NCBI RefSeq assembly: GCF_038896935.1
Contig: NZ_JBANDC010000008.1
Location: 186,001 to 250,000 of the forward strand
Source: Collimonas rhizosphaerae
GTDB lineage: Bacteria > Pseudomonadota > Gammaproteobacteria > Burkholderiales > Burkholderiaceae_D
Direction of reading: 5' to 3'
Length of the DNA stretch: 64,000 nt
The notes beneath the pieces were generated by a model. The model was given only the letters and a program-made list of their open reading frames with translations. It did not search any database and was not told the DNA's origin. Shown one piece after another: positions 38,331-47,814 of this stretch (its first letter is position 1; each line of letters begins with the position of its first letter). The position numbers and the translations under genes were made by a program.

Positions 38331-39164
38331 ATGAAACTGCTTCCACAATTTCCTCCTTACGTCTCGCTGGCCGAACGCGCCTGGTTTTTCTTTTCGCGCG
38401 GCTTCAACCTGCTGGTGCTGCTGTTCCTGCTGCTGCCGATCCTGGTGATCATTCCGCTGTCGTTCAGCGACAGCACTTTCCTGGTGTATCCGATCCACGG
38501 TTTTTCGATGCGCTGGTACCAGAACCTGGTGCATTCGGAAGAATGGGTCAGCGCCGCGAAAAACAGCTTCATCGTGGCGCCGTTGGCGACCGTGCTGGCA
38601 ACCATACTCGGCACCCTGGCGGCGGTCGGCCTGAACAAGGCGGATTTCCACGGCAAGGGTTTGCTGATGGCGGTGCTGATCTCGCCGATGGTGGTGCCGG
38701 TGGTGGTGGTGGGCGTCGGCGTGTATCTGTTCTTTGCGCAGATCGGCTTGTCCGACAGTTATACCGGCCTGATCCTGGCGCATGCGGCGCTCGGCGCGCC
38801 TTTCGTGGTGACCACGGTGCTGGCGACGCTGCAAGGTTTCAACCAGAACCTGGTGCGCGCCAGCCTCAGCCTGGGCGCCAATCCGCTCTCCACTTTTTTC
38901 CGGATTACCTTGCCGGTGATTGCGCCGGGCCTGATTTCCGGCGCCTTGTTCGCCTTCGCCACCTCGTTCGACGATGTAGTGGTAACCTTGTTTGTAGCCG
39001 GCCCCGGCCAAGCCACCTTGCCACGCCAGATGTTTACCGGCATCAAGGAAAACATCAGCCCGACCATCGCTGCGCTGGCCACCATCCTGATCGTGTTTTC
39101 CACCTGCCTGCTGCTGGTGCTGGAATGGATACGCGGACGCAACAAGGCGCTCGCCAAATTCTAG
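38331..39164 (+). CDS. Polyamine/GABA-type ABC transporter permease (PotC-like)
   Basis: The protein has 277 residues and starts four bases after the PotB-like stop. It has six membrane segments and the coupling loop SLSLGANPLSTFFRITLPVIAPG near residue 180. The tail is highly basic (EWIRGRNKALAKF). It completes the transporter. Confidence 0.9.
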   Translation: MKLLPQFPPYVSLAERAWFFFSRGFNLLVLLFLLLPILVIIPLSFSDSTFLVYPIHGFSMRWYQNLVHSEEWVSAAKNSFIVAPLATVLATILGTLAAVGLNKADFHGKGLLMAVLISPMVVPVVVVGVGVYLFFAQIGLSDSYTGLILAHAALGAPFVVTTVLATLQGFNQNLVRASLSLGANPLSTFFRITLPVIAPGLISGALFAFATSFDDVVVTLFVAGPGQATLPRQMFTGIKENISPTIAALATILIVFSTCLLLVLEWIRGRNKALAKF

Positions 39165-39242
39165 CCGCTTGCAGAGCACTGCTTCTCAGCACGCATATCG
39201 CAACCTGGTATGCGTGTCTTCAATGTTCATAGGAGTCACCCC

Positions 39243-40697
39243 ATGATGCAATTAAAAGATCCCTCATTGTTCCGCCAGCAAGCCTATGTCAACGGCGAGT
39301 GGTGCGGCGCCGACAGCGGCGCCATGCATCCCGTGACCAATCCGGCCACCGGCGAAACCATCGGCAGCGTGCCGCTGATGGGCGCCGCCGAAACCAGGCG
39401 CGCGATCGCCGCAGCCAACGAAGCCTGGCGCCAGTGGCGGCGCAAGACCGCCAAGGAACGCAGCATCGTGCTGCGCAAATGGAACGACCTGATGCTGGCC
39501 AATCTGGACGACCTGGCGCTGATCATGACGGTCGAGCAAGGCAAGCCGCTGGCTGAAGCCAAAGGGGAAATCGCCTACGCCGCATCGTTCATCGAATGGT
39601 TCGCGGAAGAGGGCAAGCGCGCCGGCGGCGACACCATTCCATCGCCGTCGCCGAGTTCGCGGATCGTGGTGGTGAAAGAGCCGATCGGCGTTTGCGCGGC
39701 GATCACGCCATGGAATTTCCCGGCCGCGATGATCACCCGCAAAGCCGGTCCGGCGCTGGCCGCCGGCTGCACCATGGTGCTCAAGCCGGCCGAATCGACG
39801 CCGTTCTCGGCGCTGGCGCTGGCGGTGCTGGCCGAGCGCGCAGGCATCCCGGCCGGCGTGTTCAGCGTGGTGACCGGCTCTGCCCGTGAAATCGGCGCCG
39901 AAATGACCAGCAACCCGGTGGTGCGCAAGCTCACCTTTACCGGTTCTACCGGCGTCGGCCGTTTGCTGATGGAACAATGCGCGGCCACTATCAAGAAACT
40001 GTCGCTGGAGCTGGGCGGCAATGCGCCGTTCATCGTGTTCGACGACGCCGACCTGGATGCCGCCGTCGAAGGCGCAATGGCCTCCAAATACCGTAACGCC
40101 GGCCAGACCTGCGTCTGCGCCAACCGCTTGTATGTGCAGGATGGCATCTACGATGCATTCGCTGAAAAACTGGTGGCCGCGGTGGCTAAGCTGAAGGTCG
40201 GCAACGGCCAGCAAGAGGGCGTCACGCAAGGTCCCCTGATCGACCAGAAGGCGGTCGCCAAGGTCGAGCAGCATATCGCTGATGCGGTGGCGAAAGGCGC
40301 GCGCATCCTGGCCGGCGGCAAGCGCCATGCACTCGGCCAGAGTTTCTTCGAACCGACCGTGCTGGCCGATGTGACTTCCGACATGATGGTGGCGCGCGAA
40401 GAGACTTTCGGTCCGATGGCGCCGCTGTTCCGCTTCAAGACTGACGACGAAGTGCTGGCGCTGGCCAACGACACCGAATTCGGCCTTGCCAGCTATTTCT
40501 ATTCGCGCGATATCGGCCGCATCTGGCGCGTCGCCGAGGGCCTGGAAAGCGGCATGGTCGGCATCAATACCGGCCTGATCTCGAATGAAGTGGCGCCGTT
40601 CGGCGGCGTCAAGCAATCGGGCCTGGGGCGTGAGGGGTCGAAATACGGGATCGAAGATTACCAGGTGATCAAGTACCTGTGCATGGGCGGGATCTGA
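39243..40697 (+). CDS. gabD: NAD(P)-dependent succinate-semialdehyde dehydrogenase
   Basis: The protein has 484 residues of the aldehyde dehydrogenase family, GabD type: ITPWNFPAAMITRKAGPALAAGC, FTGSTGVGRLLM, the general base in LELGGNAPFIVFDDADLD, and the catalytic cysteine in GQTCVCANR near residue 287. It turns succinate semialdehyde, the GabT product, into succinate. AGGAG precedes the ATG at 39243. Together with gabT and the ABC transporter it makes a full GABA-to-succinate route. Confidence 0.93.
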   Translation: MMQLKDPSLFRQQAYVNGEWCGADSGAMHPVTNPATGETIGSVPLMGAAETRRAIAAANEAWRQWRRKTAKERSIVLRKWNDLMLANLDDLALIMTVEQGKPLAEAKGEIAYAASFIEWFAEEGKRAGGDTIPSPSPSSRIVVVKEPIGVCAAITPWNFPAAMITRKAGPALAAGCTMVLKPAESTPFSALALAVLAERAGIPAGVFSVVTGSAREIGAEMTSNPVVRKLTFTGSTGVGRLLMEQCAATIKKLSLELGGNAPFIVFDDADLDAAVEGAMASKYRNAGQTCVCANRLYVQDGIYDAFAEKLVAAVAKLKVGNGQQEGVTQGPLIDQKAVAKVEQHIADAVAKGARILAGGKRHALGQSFFEPTVLADVTSDMMVAREETFGPMAPLFRFKTDDEVLALANDTEFGLASYFYSRDIGRIWRVAEGLESGMVGINTGLISNEVAPFGGVKQSGLGREGSKYGIEDYQVIKYLCMGGI

Positions 40698-40738
40698 CGT
40701 TACCCGCGCGTCGCCTTGCATGCATTTGCGCCCAGCAA

Positions 40739-40767
40739 GCCGTGCCTCCCAGGCACGGCGTTTCGCA
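40739..40767 (+). terminator. Terminator after gabD
   Basis: GCCGTGCCT (40739-40747) and AGGCACGGC (40751-40759) form a perfect 9-bp stem with a 3-base loop, then GTTTCGC. It lies 42 bases after the gabD stop. The T-run is short but the stem is strong. Confidence 0.55.
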
Positions 40768-40937
40768 AAAATCCAACACTTTCCCAACCGGCAGCCGCAT
40801 TTTGAGGCCGGAATCTGGTAGCGCTAACACAAATAAATCGCCGTTGATATAATGTTGCTTCGCACCATGGCCCCGGTGCGCGCCTTTGACCGCCGCGCTT
40901 TCCTGCTGTTCGGCGGTTCCATTTCCGGACGATCATC

Positions 40938-42110
40938 ATGCTGTCTTTGCCCCTGTTTGCCCTTGCTGTTGCCGCTTTCGGCATCGGTACGACGGAGTTC
41001 GTCATCATGGGCTTGCTGCCCGATGTCGCACGCGACCTGGGGGTGACGATCCCGGCGGCGGGCATGCTGGTGACCGGTTATGCGCTGGGCGTGACGATAG
41101 GGGCGCCGATCGTGGCCATCGCCACCGCCAACATGCCGCGCCGGACGGCGCTGCTGAGCCTGATCGGCCTGTTCATCATCGGCAATGTGCTGTGCGCCTT
41201 GTCGCCGAATTATGTGGTGCTGATGCTGGCGCGCGTGGTGACAGCGTTTTGCCACGGCGCATTTTTCGGCATCGGCTCGGTGGTGGCGGCCGGACTGGTG
41301 GCGCCGAACCGGCGCGCGCAGGCGATCGCCCTGATGTTTGCCGGCCTGACCCTGGCCAATGTGCTGGGCGTGCCGTTCGGCACCGCCCTCGGGCAACAGC
41401 TGGGCTGGCGCTCGACGTTCTGGGCGGTGACCGTGATCGGGGTGCTGGCGGCGATTGCGCTGGCGCTGTGGCTGCCGAAGAAAATCGAGATGCAAAAGAC
41501 CAGCCTGCTGCAGGAATTCGCGGTGCTCAAGGACAAGCAGGTACTGATGGTGCTGGCGATCAGCGCACTGGCGTCGGCCAGCCTGTTTTCGGTATTCACC
41601 TACATCACGCCGATCCTGGAAGACGTCACCGGGCTGACGCCGCATGCCGTGACGCTGGTGCTGCTGGTGTTCGGCCTCGGCCTGACAGTCGGCAGCGCGC
41701 TTGGCGGCAAGCTGGCCGACTGGCGCCTGATGCAGTCGCTGATCTGGTTCCTGGTGGCGCTGGCGATCGTCTTGACGGTATTCACCCTGACCATGCGCAC
41801 GCCGCTGCCGGCGGTGATCACGATCTTCATCTGGGGCGTGCTGGCGTTTGCGATCGTGCCGCCGCTGCAGATGCTGGTGGTGGAACGCGCCAGCGCCGCG
41901 CCTAACCTGGCTTCGACCCTGAACCAGGGCGCTTTCAACCTCGGCAATGCGAGCGGCGCCTGGTTCGGCGGCATGGCGATCAGCGCCGGCTTCCAGCTGA
42001 CCACCTTGCCTTACGTCGGCGTGGTGGTAGTGGTCGCGGCGCTGGGTTTGACCTTGTGGTCGGCTTCGATCGAGCGCAACAACGGCCTGGCGATGACCCC
42101 TAGCGAATAA
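40938..42110 (+). CDS. MFS transporter (AraJ/YdhP-type efflux)
   Basis: The protein has 390 residues and twelve hydrophobic segments. It opens with LALAVAAFGIGTTEFVIMGLLPDVARDLGVTIPAAGMLV, the hallmark of the arabinose-efflux/DHA1 subgroup. The motif-A-like loop is ANMPRRTAL. Such proteins export sugars or drugs; the substrate is unknown. It stands alone and is convergent with the dioxygenase gene. Confidence 0.87.
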   Translation: MLSLPLFALAVAAFGIGTTEFVIMGLLPDVARDLGVTIPAAGMLVTGYALGVTIGAPIVAIATANMPRRTALLSLIGLFIIGNVLCALSPNYVVLMLARVVTAFCHGAFFGIGSVVAAGLVAPNRRAQAIALMFAGLTLANVLGVPFGTALGQQLGWRSTFWAVTVIGVLAAIALALWLPKKIEMQKTSLLQEFAVLKDKQVLMVLAISALASASLFSVFTYITPILEDVTGLTPHAVTLVLLVFGLGLTVGSALGGKLADWRLMQSLIWFLVALAIVLTVFTLTMRTPLPAVITIFIWGVLAFAIVPPLQMLVVERASAAPNLASTLNQGAFNLGNASGAWFGGMAISAGFQLTTLPYVGVVVVVAALGLTLWSASIERNNGLAMTPSE

Positions 42111-42125
42111 GCGCCGGCCCTGTTC

Positions 42126-43082
42126 TTACCAGGGTTTCTTGCCCAGGATCTTCTCGCCCAGCTCGCTCAGCTGCGCCAAGGGATAGCGGGTCTTCTCCCA
42201 TTCGCGCGGGTCGCCGGGAAAGGCGTAGCTGTCCGGCGGCGTCCGCTGCGTCCAGCTTGCTACCCGCCAATTTCTCAATTCTGCTTCTTCCTCGCGCGCT
42301 GGCGTAAACGCGATGTACTGCGCCAGCCGCACCTGGTCGGCCGAGGTGTTGGGGCGGATGCCGTGCGCCAGCAGGCTGTTGAAAATCAGCAGGTCGCCCG
42401 CCTGCATCGGTACGAACCGCACTTGCCAAGGCAGCGATTCCACATCCGGGCGCCACGGGTTGCGATCCTTGGGCGCAGTCTTGCGCCACTCGGCGAAATG
42501 TTTGAACAGCTCAGGAATACATTGAAAACCGCCGCTTTCCGGCGTCGTATCCGATAACGCCAGCACGCCCTGCACATTCACCGGCAGCGGCTCCAGCGAG
42601 GTGTCGGCATCCCAGTGGATGAAGCCGCCGAAACGCCGCGCGCCCTGGTTCGGCGTGTTCAGGTTGGCGCGGTCTATGGTTACCCACAGGTCTTCGCGGT
42701 CCCAGATGTCGACGAAGGCGTCGACCATGCGCGGCGTCTGGCGGTTGTCCCAGAACGCCTGGTGGTGATAAGCCTCGACCATGCCGGAGCCGTTCAGCTC
42801 TTTCATTTCATGGTCGCGCAGTTGCGCGCGGTTCCAGGTGTCGGGCGCGTTGCGGTCCAGCTCCTGGAACTCCCACAAAAAATCGACCGTGCGCTGTACC
42901 TGTTCGGCGCTGACAGCCTGCTTGACGATGACGTAGCCATAGGTTTGCCAGTGCTGGAAATCGGCGGCCGACAATACCCGCAGCGGCAGGGTTTTCCGTA
43001 TGTCGCGCAGCTGCTCCTGGTCGGGGTAGAGCACGGATGGATTGCTGAGAGGTTGCTTGGCGGCAGCGTAAGGCTGGTTCAT
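42126..43082 (-). CDS. Phytanoyl-CoA dioxygenase (PhyH) family protein
   Basis: The protein has 318 residues; the ATG at 43082 follows GGAGACC. It is an Fe(II)/2-oxoglutarate oxygenase with the iron ligands His-x-Asp in FIHWDAD near residue 168. The distal histidine is in FNSLLAHGIRPN near residue 255, where the nearby arginine can bind 2-oxoglutarate. Bacterial PhyH proteins hydroxylate many small molecules, so the substrate is open. It is divergent from an AraC regulator, which suggests inducible expression by a small ligand. Confidence 0.83.
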   Translation of the reverse strand: MNQPYAAAKQPLSNPSVLYPDQEQLRDIRKTLPLRVLSAADFQHWQTYGYVIVKQAVSAEQVQRTVDFLWEFQELDRNAPDTWNRAQLRDHEMKELNGSGMVEAYHHQAFWDNRQTPRMVDAFVDIWDREDLWVTIDRANLNTPNQGARRFGGFIHWDADTSLEPLPVNVQGVLALSDTTPESGGFQCIPELFKHFAEWRKTAPKDRNPWRPDVESLPWQVRFVPMQAGDLLIFNSLLAHGIRPNTSADQVRLAQYIAFTPAREEEAELRNWRVASWTQRTPPDSYAFPGDPREWEKTRYPLAQLSELGEKILGKKPW

Positions 43083-43220
43083 GAAGGTCTCCGGGTTGGT
43101 GTTGTCGGCTGGGCCTGGTTTGATTGCAGCTCGATTCTCTGCCGTCGGACGCCAGCCGATTTCGCCGCAACTGCCGCTTATTGATACTATCCTGATGTAA
43201 TTATCCATCGGAAGGTCAGA

Positions 43221-44075
43221 ATGCGACCGCAATATGAGCACCTTACCCTGTCTCCCGGCCATTCCTGGCAGCTGTTGTGGCGCGAATTGCCCGAGTTGCC
43301 GTTTCTCTGGCATTACCATCCAGAGTTCGAGCTGACCCTGACCTTGAACGCGCGCGGCCAGCGTTACGTAGGCGACCATCTGGCCGATTTCGGCGATGGC
43401 GACCTGATATTGCTGGGGCCGAACCTGCCGCACACCTGGTCGGCCAGCGAGCGGATCGCGCCGGCGCAGCAGATGCTGGCGGTGGTGGTCTGGTTTTCGC
43501 GCGACTGGCTGGTCCAGCTGCAAACCAGCTTGCCAGAACTGGCCGGCCTGCTGCAGCTGGGCAAGCGGGCCGACAGGGGATTGCAGTTTTCCGCCGCCAC
43601 CGCGGCCCGCGCCAGGCCGCTCATGCTGCGCATGGAAAAACTGGCGCCGGCGCAGCGCTTGCCCATCTTGCTGGAGTTGTTGCTGCTGCTGGCGCAAGAC
43701 GAACTGGCGCAGCCGCTGGCTTCGGTGGCTTCCGCCGCGATCGCGGTGGATACGCAGCGCCAGCGCATGGGACGGGTGCTGGACTATATGCACGCCCATT
43801 TCCAGGCGGCGCTGCCGGTAGAGCTGCTGGCCGAGCGCGCGGCGCTGTCGGTAGGGGCTTTCCACCGCTTCTTCAAGCGCCACACGCAGCTGACGGTAAC
43901 CGCTTACCTGGCCCAGCTGCGGATAGGCAGCGCCTGCCAGCAACTGATCCAGACCGACAAGGCGATAGGGGTGATTGCGCAGGAAGCGGGCTACCGCAAC
44001 CTGGCCCATTTCAACCGCCAGTTCCGCGCGGCCAAGGGTGTCAGCCCACGCGAATTCAAGCAAAGATACAGATAA
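43221..44075 (+). CDS. AraC-family transcriptional regulator with cupin sensor
   Basis: The protein has 284 residues. The N-terminal cupin-like part (LPFLWHYHPEFELTLTLNARGQRYVGDHL, GDGDLILLGPNLPHTW) covers residues 20-80. The C-terminal double HTH (LAERAALSVGAFHRFFKRHTQLTVTAYLAQLRIGSACQQL and IAQEAGYRNLAHFNRQFRAAKGVSP) covers residues 190-280. The 138-base gap to the divergent PhyH gene implies that it controls that gene. Confidence 0.87.
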   Translation: MRPQYEHLTLSPGHSWQLLWRELPELPFLWHYHPEFELTLTLNARGQRYVGDHLADFGDGDLILLGPNLPHTWSASERIAPAQQMLAVVVWFSRDWLVQLQTSLPELAGLLQLGKRADRGLQFSAATAARARPLMLRMEKLAPAQRLPILLELLLLLAQDELAQPLASVASAAIAVDTQRQRMGRVLDYMHAHFQAALPVELLAERAALSVGAFHRFFKRHTQLTVTAYLAQLRIGSACQQLIQTDKAIGVIAQEAGYRNLAHFNRQFRAAKGVSPREFKQRYR

Positions 44076-44121
44076 CAGCTATCTATGGCTGAGTGCAGGC
44101 ACTTACTTCATGTTCATGAAT

Positions 44122-45012
44122 CTAGCCGGCGGGTATCGCTGAGCGAGCCCATTCGAGATCGCTGCTAAGCCAGCGCGCAGCTTCGCTTTGCTGCTCCTGC
44201 TTGCTCCAGATCAGGTCGACGCTTTTCAGGAAAGCCGGCTCCTGGTATTCATGCGCCAGGATTTTCAAGCCCTCGCGCACGCCGTTTTCCTGCATTGCGT
44301 GCTGCGGCAGGAAGGCCCAGCCCATGCCGCGCCTGAGCAGGTCCAGCAGCAATTCCGGGCTTTCGATGCGCCACATGATTTCGCTGTAGCGGCCGAAGAT
44401 GGATGCGTCGCCGCCGTCGCGGCTGGAAGCCAGCAATTGCCGGTGCTGCGCCAGGTCGCCGTTATGCACTTGCGGCAGGCGGCTCAGCGCATGGCCGGCT
44501 GCCGCCACCGGCACGAATTGCAGCTGGCCCAGCGAGCAGGCGTTGAAGTCGCTGGGCATGGGATCGACCGTGACTGCAATGGCAATATCCAGCAAGCCGC
44601 GCCGCATCAGGTCGGTGGCGTCGATGCTGGTGGGGCGGAACAATTCCAGCTGCAGCTGCGGGAAACGCCGTTCCAGCTCCGCGCACAAGGCATGGCTGCG
44701 GGCCAGCGGCAAAGCCTGGTCGATGCCCAGACGCAGGCGATGGCCATGGCCTGCGCTCAGGCTGTGCGCCTTGCGTTCCAGGTTGCCGGCCGCGGTCAGT
44801 GTCGAGCGGGCGAAACCCAGCAGCACCGCGCCGTCCGCGGTCAGGGCCAGGTGATGCAGGTCGCGCTCGAACAGGCGCGTACCCGTGTCCACTTCGAGAT
44901 TGGACAGCGCGGTGCTGACCGTCGACTGCGCCTTGCCCAGGCGGCGCGCGGCCGCGGACAGGCTGCCGCAGTCGGCGATGGTGGCGAATACCAGCAGGTT
45001 TTCCAGGGTCAT
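44122..45012 (-). CDS. LysR-family transcriptional regulator (divergent from M20 amidohydrolase)
   Basis: The protein has 296 residues. The N-terminal HTH (LENLLVFATIADCGSLSAAARRLGKAQSTVSTALSNLE) is followed by a LysR substrate domain. It faces the amidohydrolase gene across 113 bases, the normal layout for a LysR target. Its inducer is unknown. Confidence 0.85.
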   Translation of the reverse strand: MTLENLLVFATIADCGSLSAAARRLGKAQSTVSTALSNLEVDTGTRLFERDLHHLALTADGAVLLGFARSTLTAAGNLERKAHSLSAGHGHRLRLGIDQALPLARSHALCAELERRFPQLQLELFRPTSIDATDLMRRGLLDIAIAVTVDPMPSDFNACSLGQLQFVPVAAAGHALSRLPQVHNGDLAQHRQLLASSRDGGDASIFGRYSEIMWRIESPELLLDLLRRGMGWAFLPQHAMQENGVREGLKILAHEYQEPAFLKSVDLIWSKQEQQSEAARWLSSDLEWARSAIPAG

Positions 45013-45125
45013 AGGGTAGGCGCGAAGCAGGGCGTTATCGACAAAACAGATGACCGTTAATTATGGCATGGCGTACATCGTGATTAGTATGCATCGGCAG
45101 CCATGCAACTACTCAGGAGACGGGC

Positions 45126-46712
45126 ATGATTACCGAAGCAAAACAAAACGCGCTGGATTGGGTGGACGACAACGCCCGCCAGCTGTCGGACTGGCACCAG
45201 ACCATCTGGCACTACGCCGAACCGGCTTTCCGCGAATACAAGTCGAGCGCCTGGTATGTCGCCAAATTGCGCGAATACGGGTTCGAGGTCGAAACCGGCA
45301 GCGGCGGCATGCCGACCGCGTTTGTCGCCACTTTCAAGAACGGCGCCGGTCCCACCATCGCCACCTATGCCGAGTACGATGCGGTGCCCGGCAACTGCCA
45401 GGCGGCATCGACCAGGAAGGAGCCGCGCGCGGGTTTGTCCAAATACGCGCCGGGCCATACCGATCCGCATTCGGCGCTGGGCATCAGCGCGCTCGGCGGC
45501 GCGCTGGCGGCGCGGGACGCCATGCTGAAATCCGGCATCCAGGGCACGCTCAAGGTGTTTGGCGAGCCGGCTGAAAAATTGCGCGCATCGAAACCCATCC
45601 ACGCCGCCAAGGGTTATTACGACACGCTCGACGCGGCGGTGAGTTTCCATCCGACTTACATGCTGCCGCTCTGTAATACCACGGTCTGGGACGCCCACTG
45701 CGGCGTCGGCTACAACTATATCTACACCTTCACCTGCGACGCGCCGGAAAACTGGATCGCCGCCGACAAGTTCAGCCCGATCCCGCAAAACCACCTGGCC
45801 GCGCGCGCTCCCGGCGCCAGCGATGCGCTGGTGCTGTTCTACAACCTCAACGAGAGCCTGCGCCGCTCGATGCTGCCGGCCACCGGCCTGTGGAGTTTCA
45901 ACGAAGCGATCCTGTGCGCCGGCCAGGCCACCGCCGATAACCTGACGCCGCATGTGTCGCAAATCAATTTCATGCTGCGCACCGACTCTGTCGAACAGGC
46001 CGAGATCATCAGCCAGGTAATGGACAACAATGCCGAAGCTGCCGCCAAGGCAACCTTCTGCGAATGGAAGAAAACCTGGGTCAGCAAATCGCGCGGCGGC
46101 TTGCCGAACCACGTGATGGCGCGCGCCACCTACGACAACATGGTGCTGGCCGGGCCGCCGAGGTGGGACGGCGAAGCGATTCGCATCGCGCAGGAAATCC
46201 AGCGCAACCTCGGTCACGAAGCGATGGAAAAACCGTTCCTGGCGGTCACCGAAGAATTGATCGACCCTGAAGACTGCGAGCGCGAATTGCGCAAGCAGAT
46301 GCCGGCCTGGCAAAAATACCTGACCTCGGACGATTACACCGACTACACCTGGCATTGCCCGACCGTACGGCTGTATGTGGCGCGGCCGATGCTGGCGGCG
46401 CCGCGCGGCTTTGTATACCCGGACTGGGTAGCCAACGCGCTCGGCGGAATTCCCGCCACCATCGATCCGATGATCCAGTCCGCCACCAAGACCATCGCGG
46501 CAACCCTGGTCGATCTGTTCAGCAACCCGGTGCTGTTGCAGGCCGCCGGCGATGAATTCAAGGAACGCACCGGCGGCGGCATCGGCGGCAGCAACTGGCA
46601 GGCGCCGCTGCTGCCGAAGGATTTCAAGGTGCCGCACCAGTACCGCTGGCCGGAATACATCACGACGGTGCGCGGCGAAGAGTGGACCATTCCGTGGCGC
46701 GACGATGAATAA
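45126..46712 (+). CDS. M20-family amidohydrolase (AbgB-like)
   Basis: The protein has 528 residues of the M20 peptidase/amidohydrolase group, similar to p-aminobenzoyl-glutamate hydrolase subunit B. Visible blocks are HQTIWHYAEPAFREYKSS near residue 24, PTIATYAEYDAVPGNCQA around residue 80, the PHSALGISALGGALAARDAM helix, and VFGEPAEKLRASKP. A zinc-ligand set of histidines and acids is present in part. No AbgA-like partner is adjacent. Possible substrates include N-acylated or amide-linked amino acids. The next gene is convergent and only 6 bases away. Confidence 0.82.
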   Translation: MITEAKQNALDWVDDNARQLSDWHQTIWHYAEPAFREYKSSAWYVAKLREYGFEVETGSGGMPTAFVATFKNGAGPTIATYAEYDAVPGNCQAASTRKEPRAGLSKYAPGHTDPHSALGISALGGALAARDAMLKSGIQGTLKVFGEPAEKLRASKPIHAAKGYYDTLDAAVSFHPTYMLPLCNTTVWDAHCGVGYNYIYTFTCDAPENWIAADKFSPIPQNHLAARAPGASDALVLFYNLNESLRRSMLPATGLWSFNEAILCAGQATADNLTPHVSQINFMLRTDSVEQAEIISQVMDNNAEAAAKATFCEWKKTWVSKSRGGLPNHVMARATYDNMVLAGPPRWDGEAIRIAQEIQRNLGHEAMEKPFLAVTEELIDPEDCERELRKQMPAWQKYLTSDDYTDYTWHCPTVRLYVARPMLAAPRGFVYPDWVANALGGIPATIDPMIQSATKTIAATLVDLFSNPVLLQAAGDEFKERTGGGIGGSNWQAPLLPKDFKVPHQYRWPEYITTVRGEEWTIPWRDDE

Positions 46713-46718
46713 GCGCGG

Positions 46719-47672
46719 CTAGCGGCGCGGCACGCCTGGCAGCACGCACAGCATTTCATACGCCAGGTTGGCGCCCAGCAGGGCAGTGGTGCCAACCGGA
46801 TCGTAAGGCGGCGACACCTCGACCAGGTCGGCGCCGACGATGTCCAGGCCCCAGGCGCCGCGGATGATTTCCAGCGCCTGCGGCACGGTCAGGCCGGCGA
46901 TTTCCGGGGTGCCGGTGCCGGGCGCATAGGCCGGGTCGATGCCATCGATGTCAAAACTCAGGTAGACCGGGCCGCCCGCCACGCGCGCCCGCACTTCTTC
47001 CATCAGCGGCGCCAGCGATTTGTTCCAGCATTCTTCCACCTGCACCACCTTGAAACCCTGGTCGCGGCACCAGTCGAAATCTTCCGCGGTGTAGCCGGTG
47101 CCGCGCAAGCCTATCTGCACCACGCGCCGGCAATCCAGCAAGCCTTCTTCCACCGCGCGCCGGAACGGCGTGCCGTGCGCGATCTTTTCCCCGAACATGG
47201 TGTCGTTGACGTCGGCATGGGCGTCGACGTGGATCAGGCCGATCTTGCCGTATTTGCGGTGCAGCGCGCGCAGGATCGGCAGCGCAATGGTGTGGTCGCC
47301 GCCCAGCGAGATCGGACGGCAGCCGGAGGCGACGATGCTGTCGTAGGCGGTCTCGATCAGCCTGATCGAATCCAGCAGGTTGTAGGGATTGATCGCGACG
47401 TCGCCCAGGTCGGCGATGCGCAGCGCATCGAAAGGCGCAGCGCGGGTCGCCATGTTGTAAGGCCGCAGCAGCACCGATTCGGTACGGATCTGGCGCGGGC
47501 CGAAGCGGGTGCCGGAGCGGTTCGAGGTGCCGAGGTCGAACGGTACGCCGACAAAACAGGCGTCCAGTTCCGCACTGCTGGCGACGTGCGGCAAACGCAT
47601 CATGGTGGCGATGCCGCCGAAACGCGGCATGTCGTTGCCGCCTAGCGGTTGATAGAGAGGGGTTTCCGACAT
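46719..47672 (-). CDS. Agmatinase/guanidinobutyrase (ureohydrolase)
   Basis: The protein has 317 residues from the ATG at 47672 (GGAGACGACC upstream). It is a ureohydrolase with both manganese signature blocks: SLGGDHTIALPILRAL near residue 137, HVDAHADVND near 160, and SFDIDGIDPAYAPGTGTPE near 237. Close relatives hydrolyse 4-guanidinobutyrate to GABA and urea, or agmatine to putrescine. The divergent LysR gene and the GABA pathway 6-14 kb upstream favour guanidinobutyrase (GbuA), but agmatinase (SpeB) cannot be excluded. Confidence 0.88.
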   Translation of the reverse strand: MSETPLYQPLGGNDMPRFGGIATMMRLPHVASSAELDACFVGVPFDLGTSNRSGTRFGPRQIRTESVLLRPYNMATRAAPFDALRIADLGDVAINPYNLLDSIRLIETAYDSIVASGCRPISLGGDHTIALPILRALHRKYGKIGLIHVDAHADVNDTMFGEKIAHGTPFRRAVEEGLLDCRRVVQIGLRGTGYTAEDFDWCRDQGFKVVQVEECWNKSLAPLMEEVRARVAGGPVYLSFDIDGIDPAYAPGTGTPEIAGLTVPQALEIIRGAWGLDIVGADLVEVSPPYDPVGTTALLGANLAYEMLCVLPGVPRR

Positions 47673-47814
47673 GGTCGTCTCCGGGAAGGGATGGGGGGAT
47701 TGAATACCAGCCACTCTAGCCGCAAATAACATTAATAAAAATGCGTGTAATCGAATATTTACATTGATCAGGATAGATGTATGATCGACCTGACTTCATT
47801 ATTTCCGACCTGGC

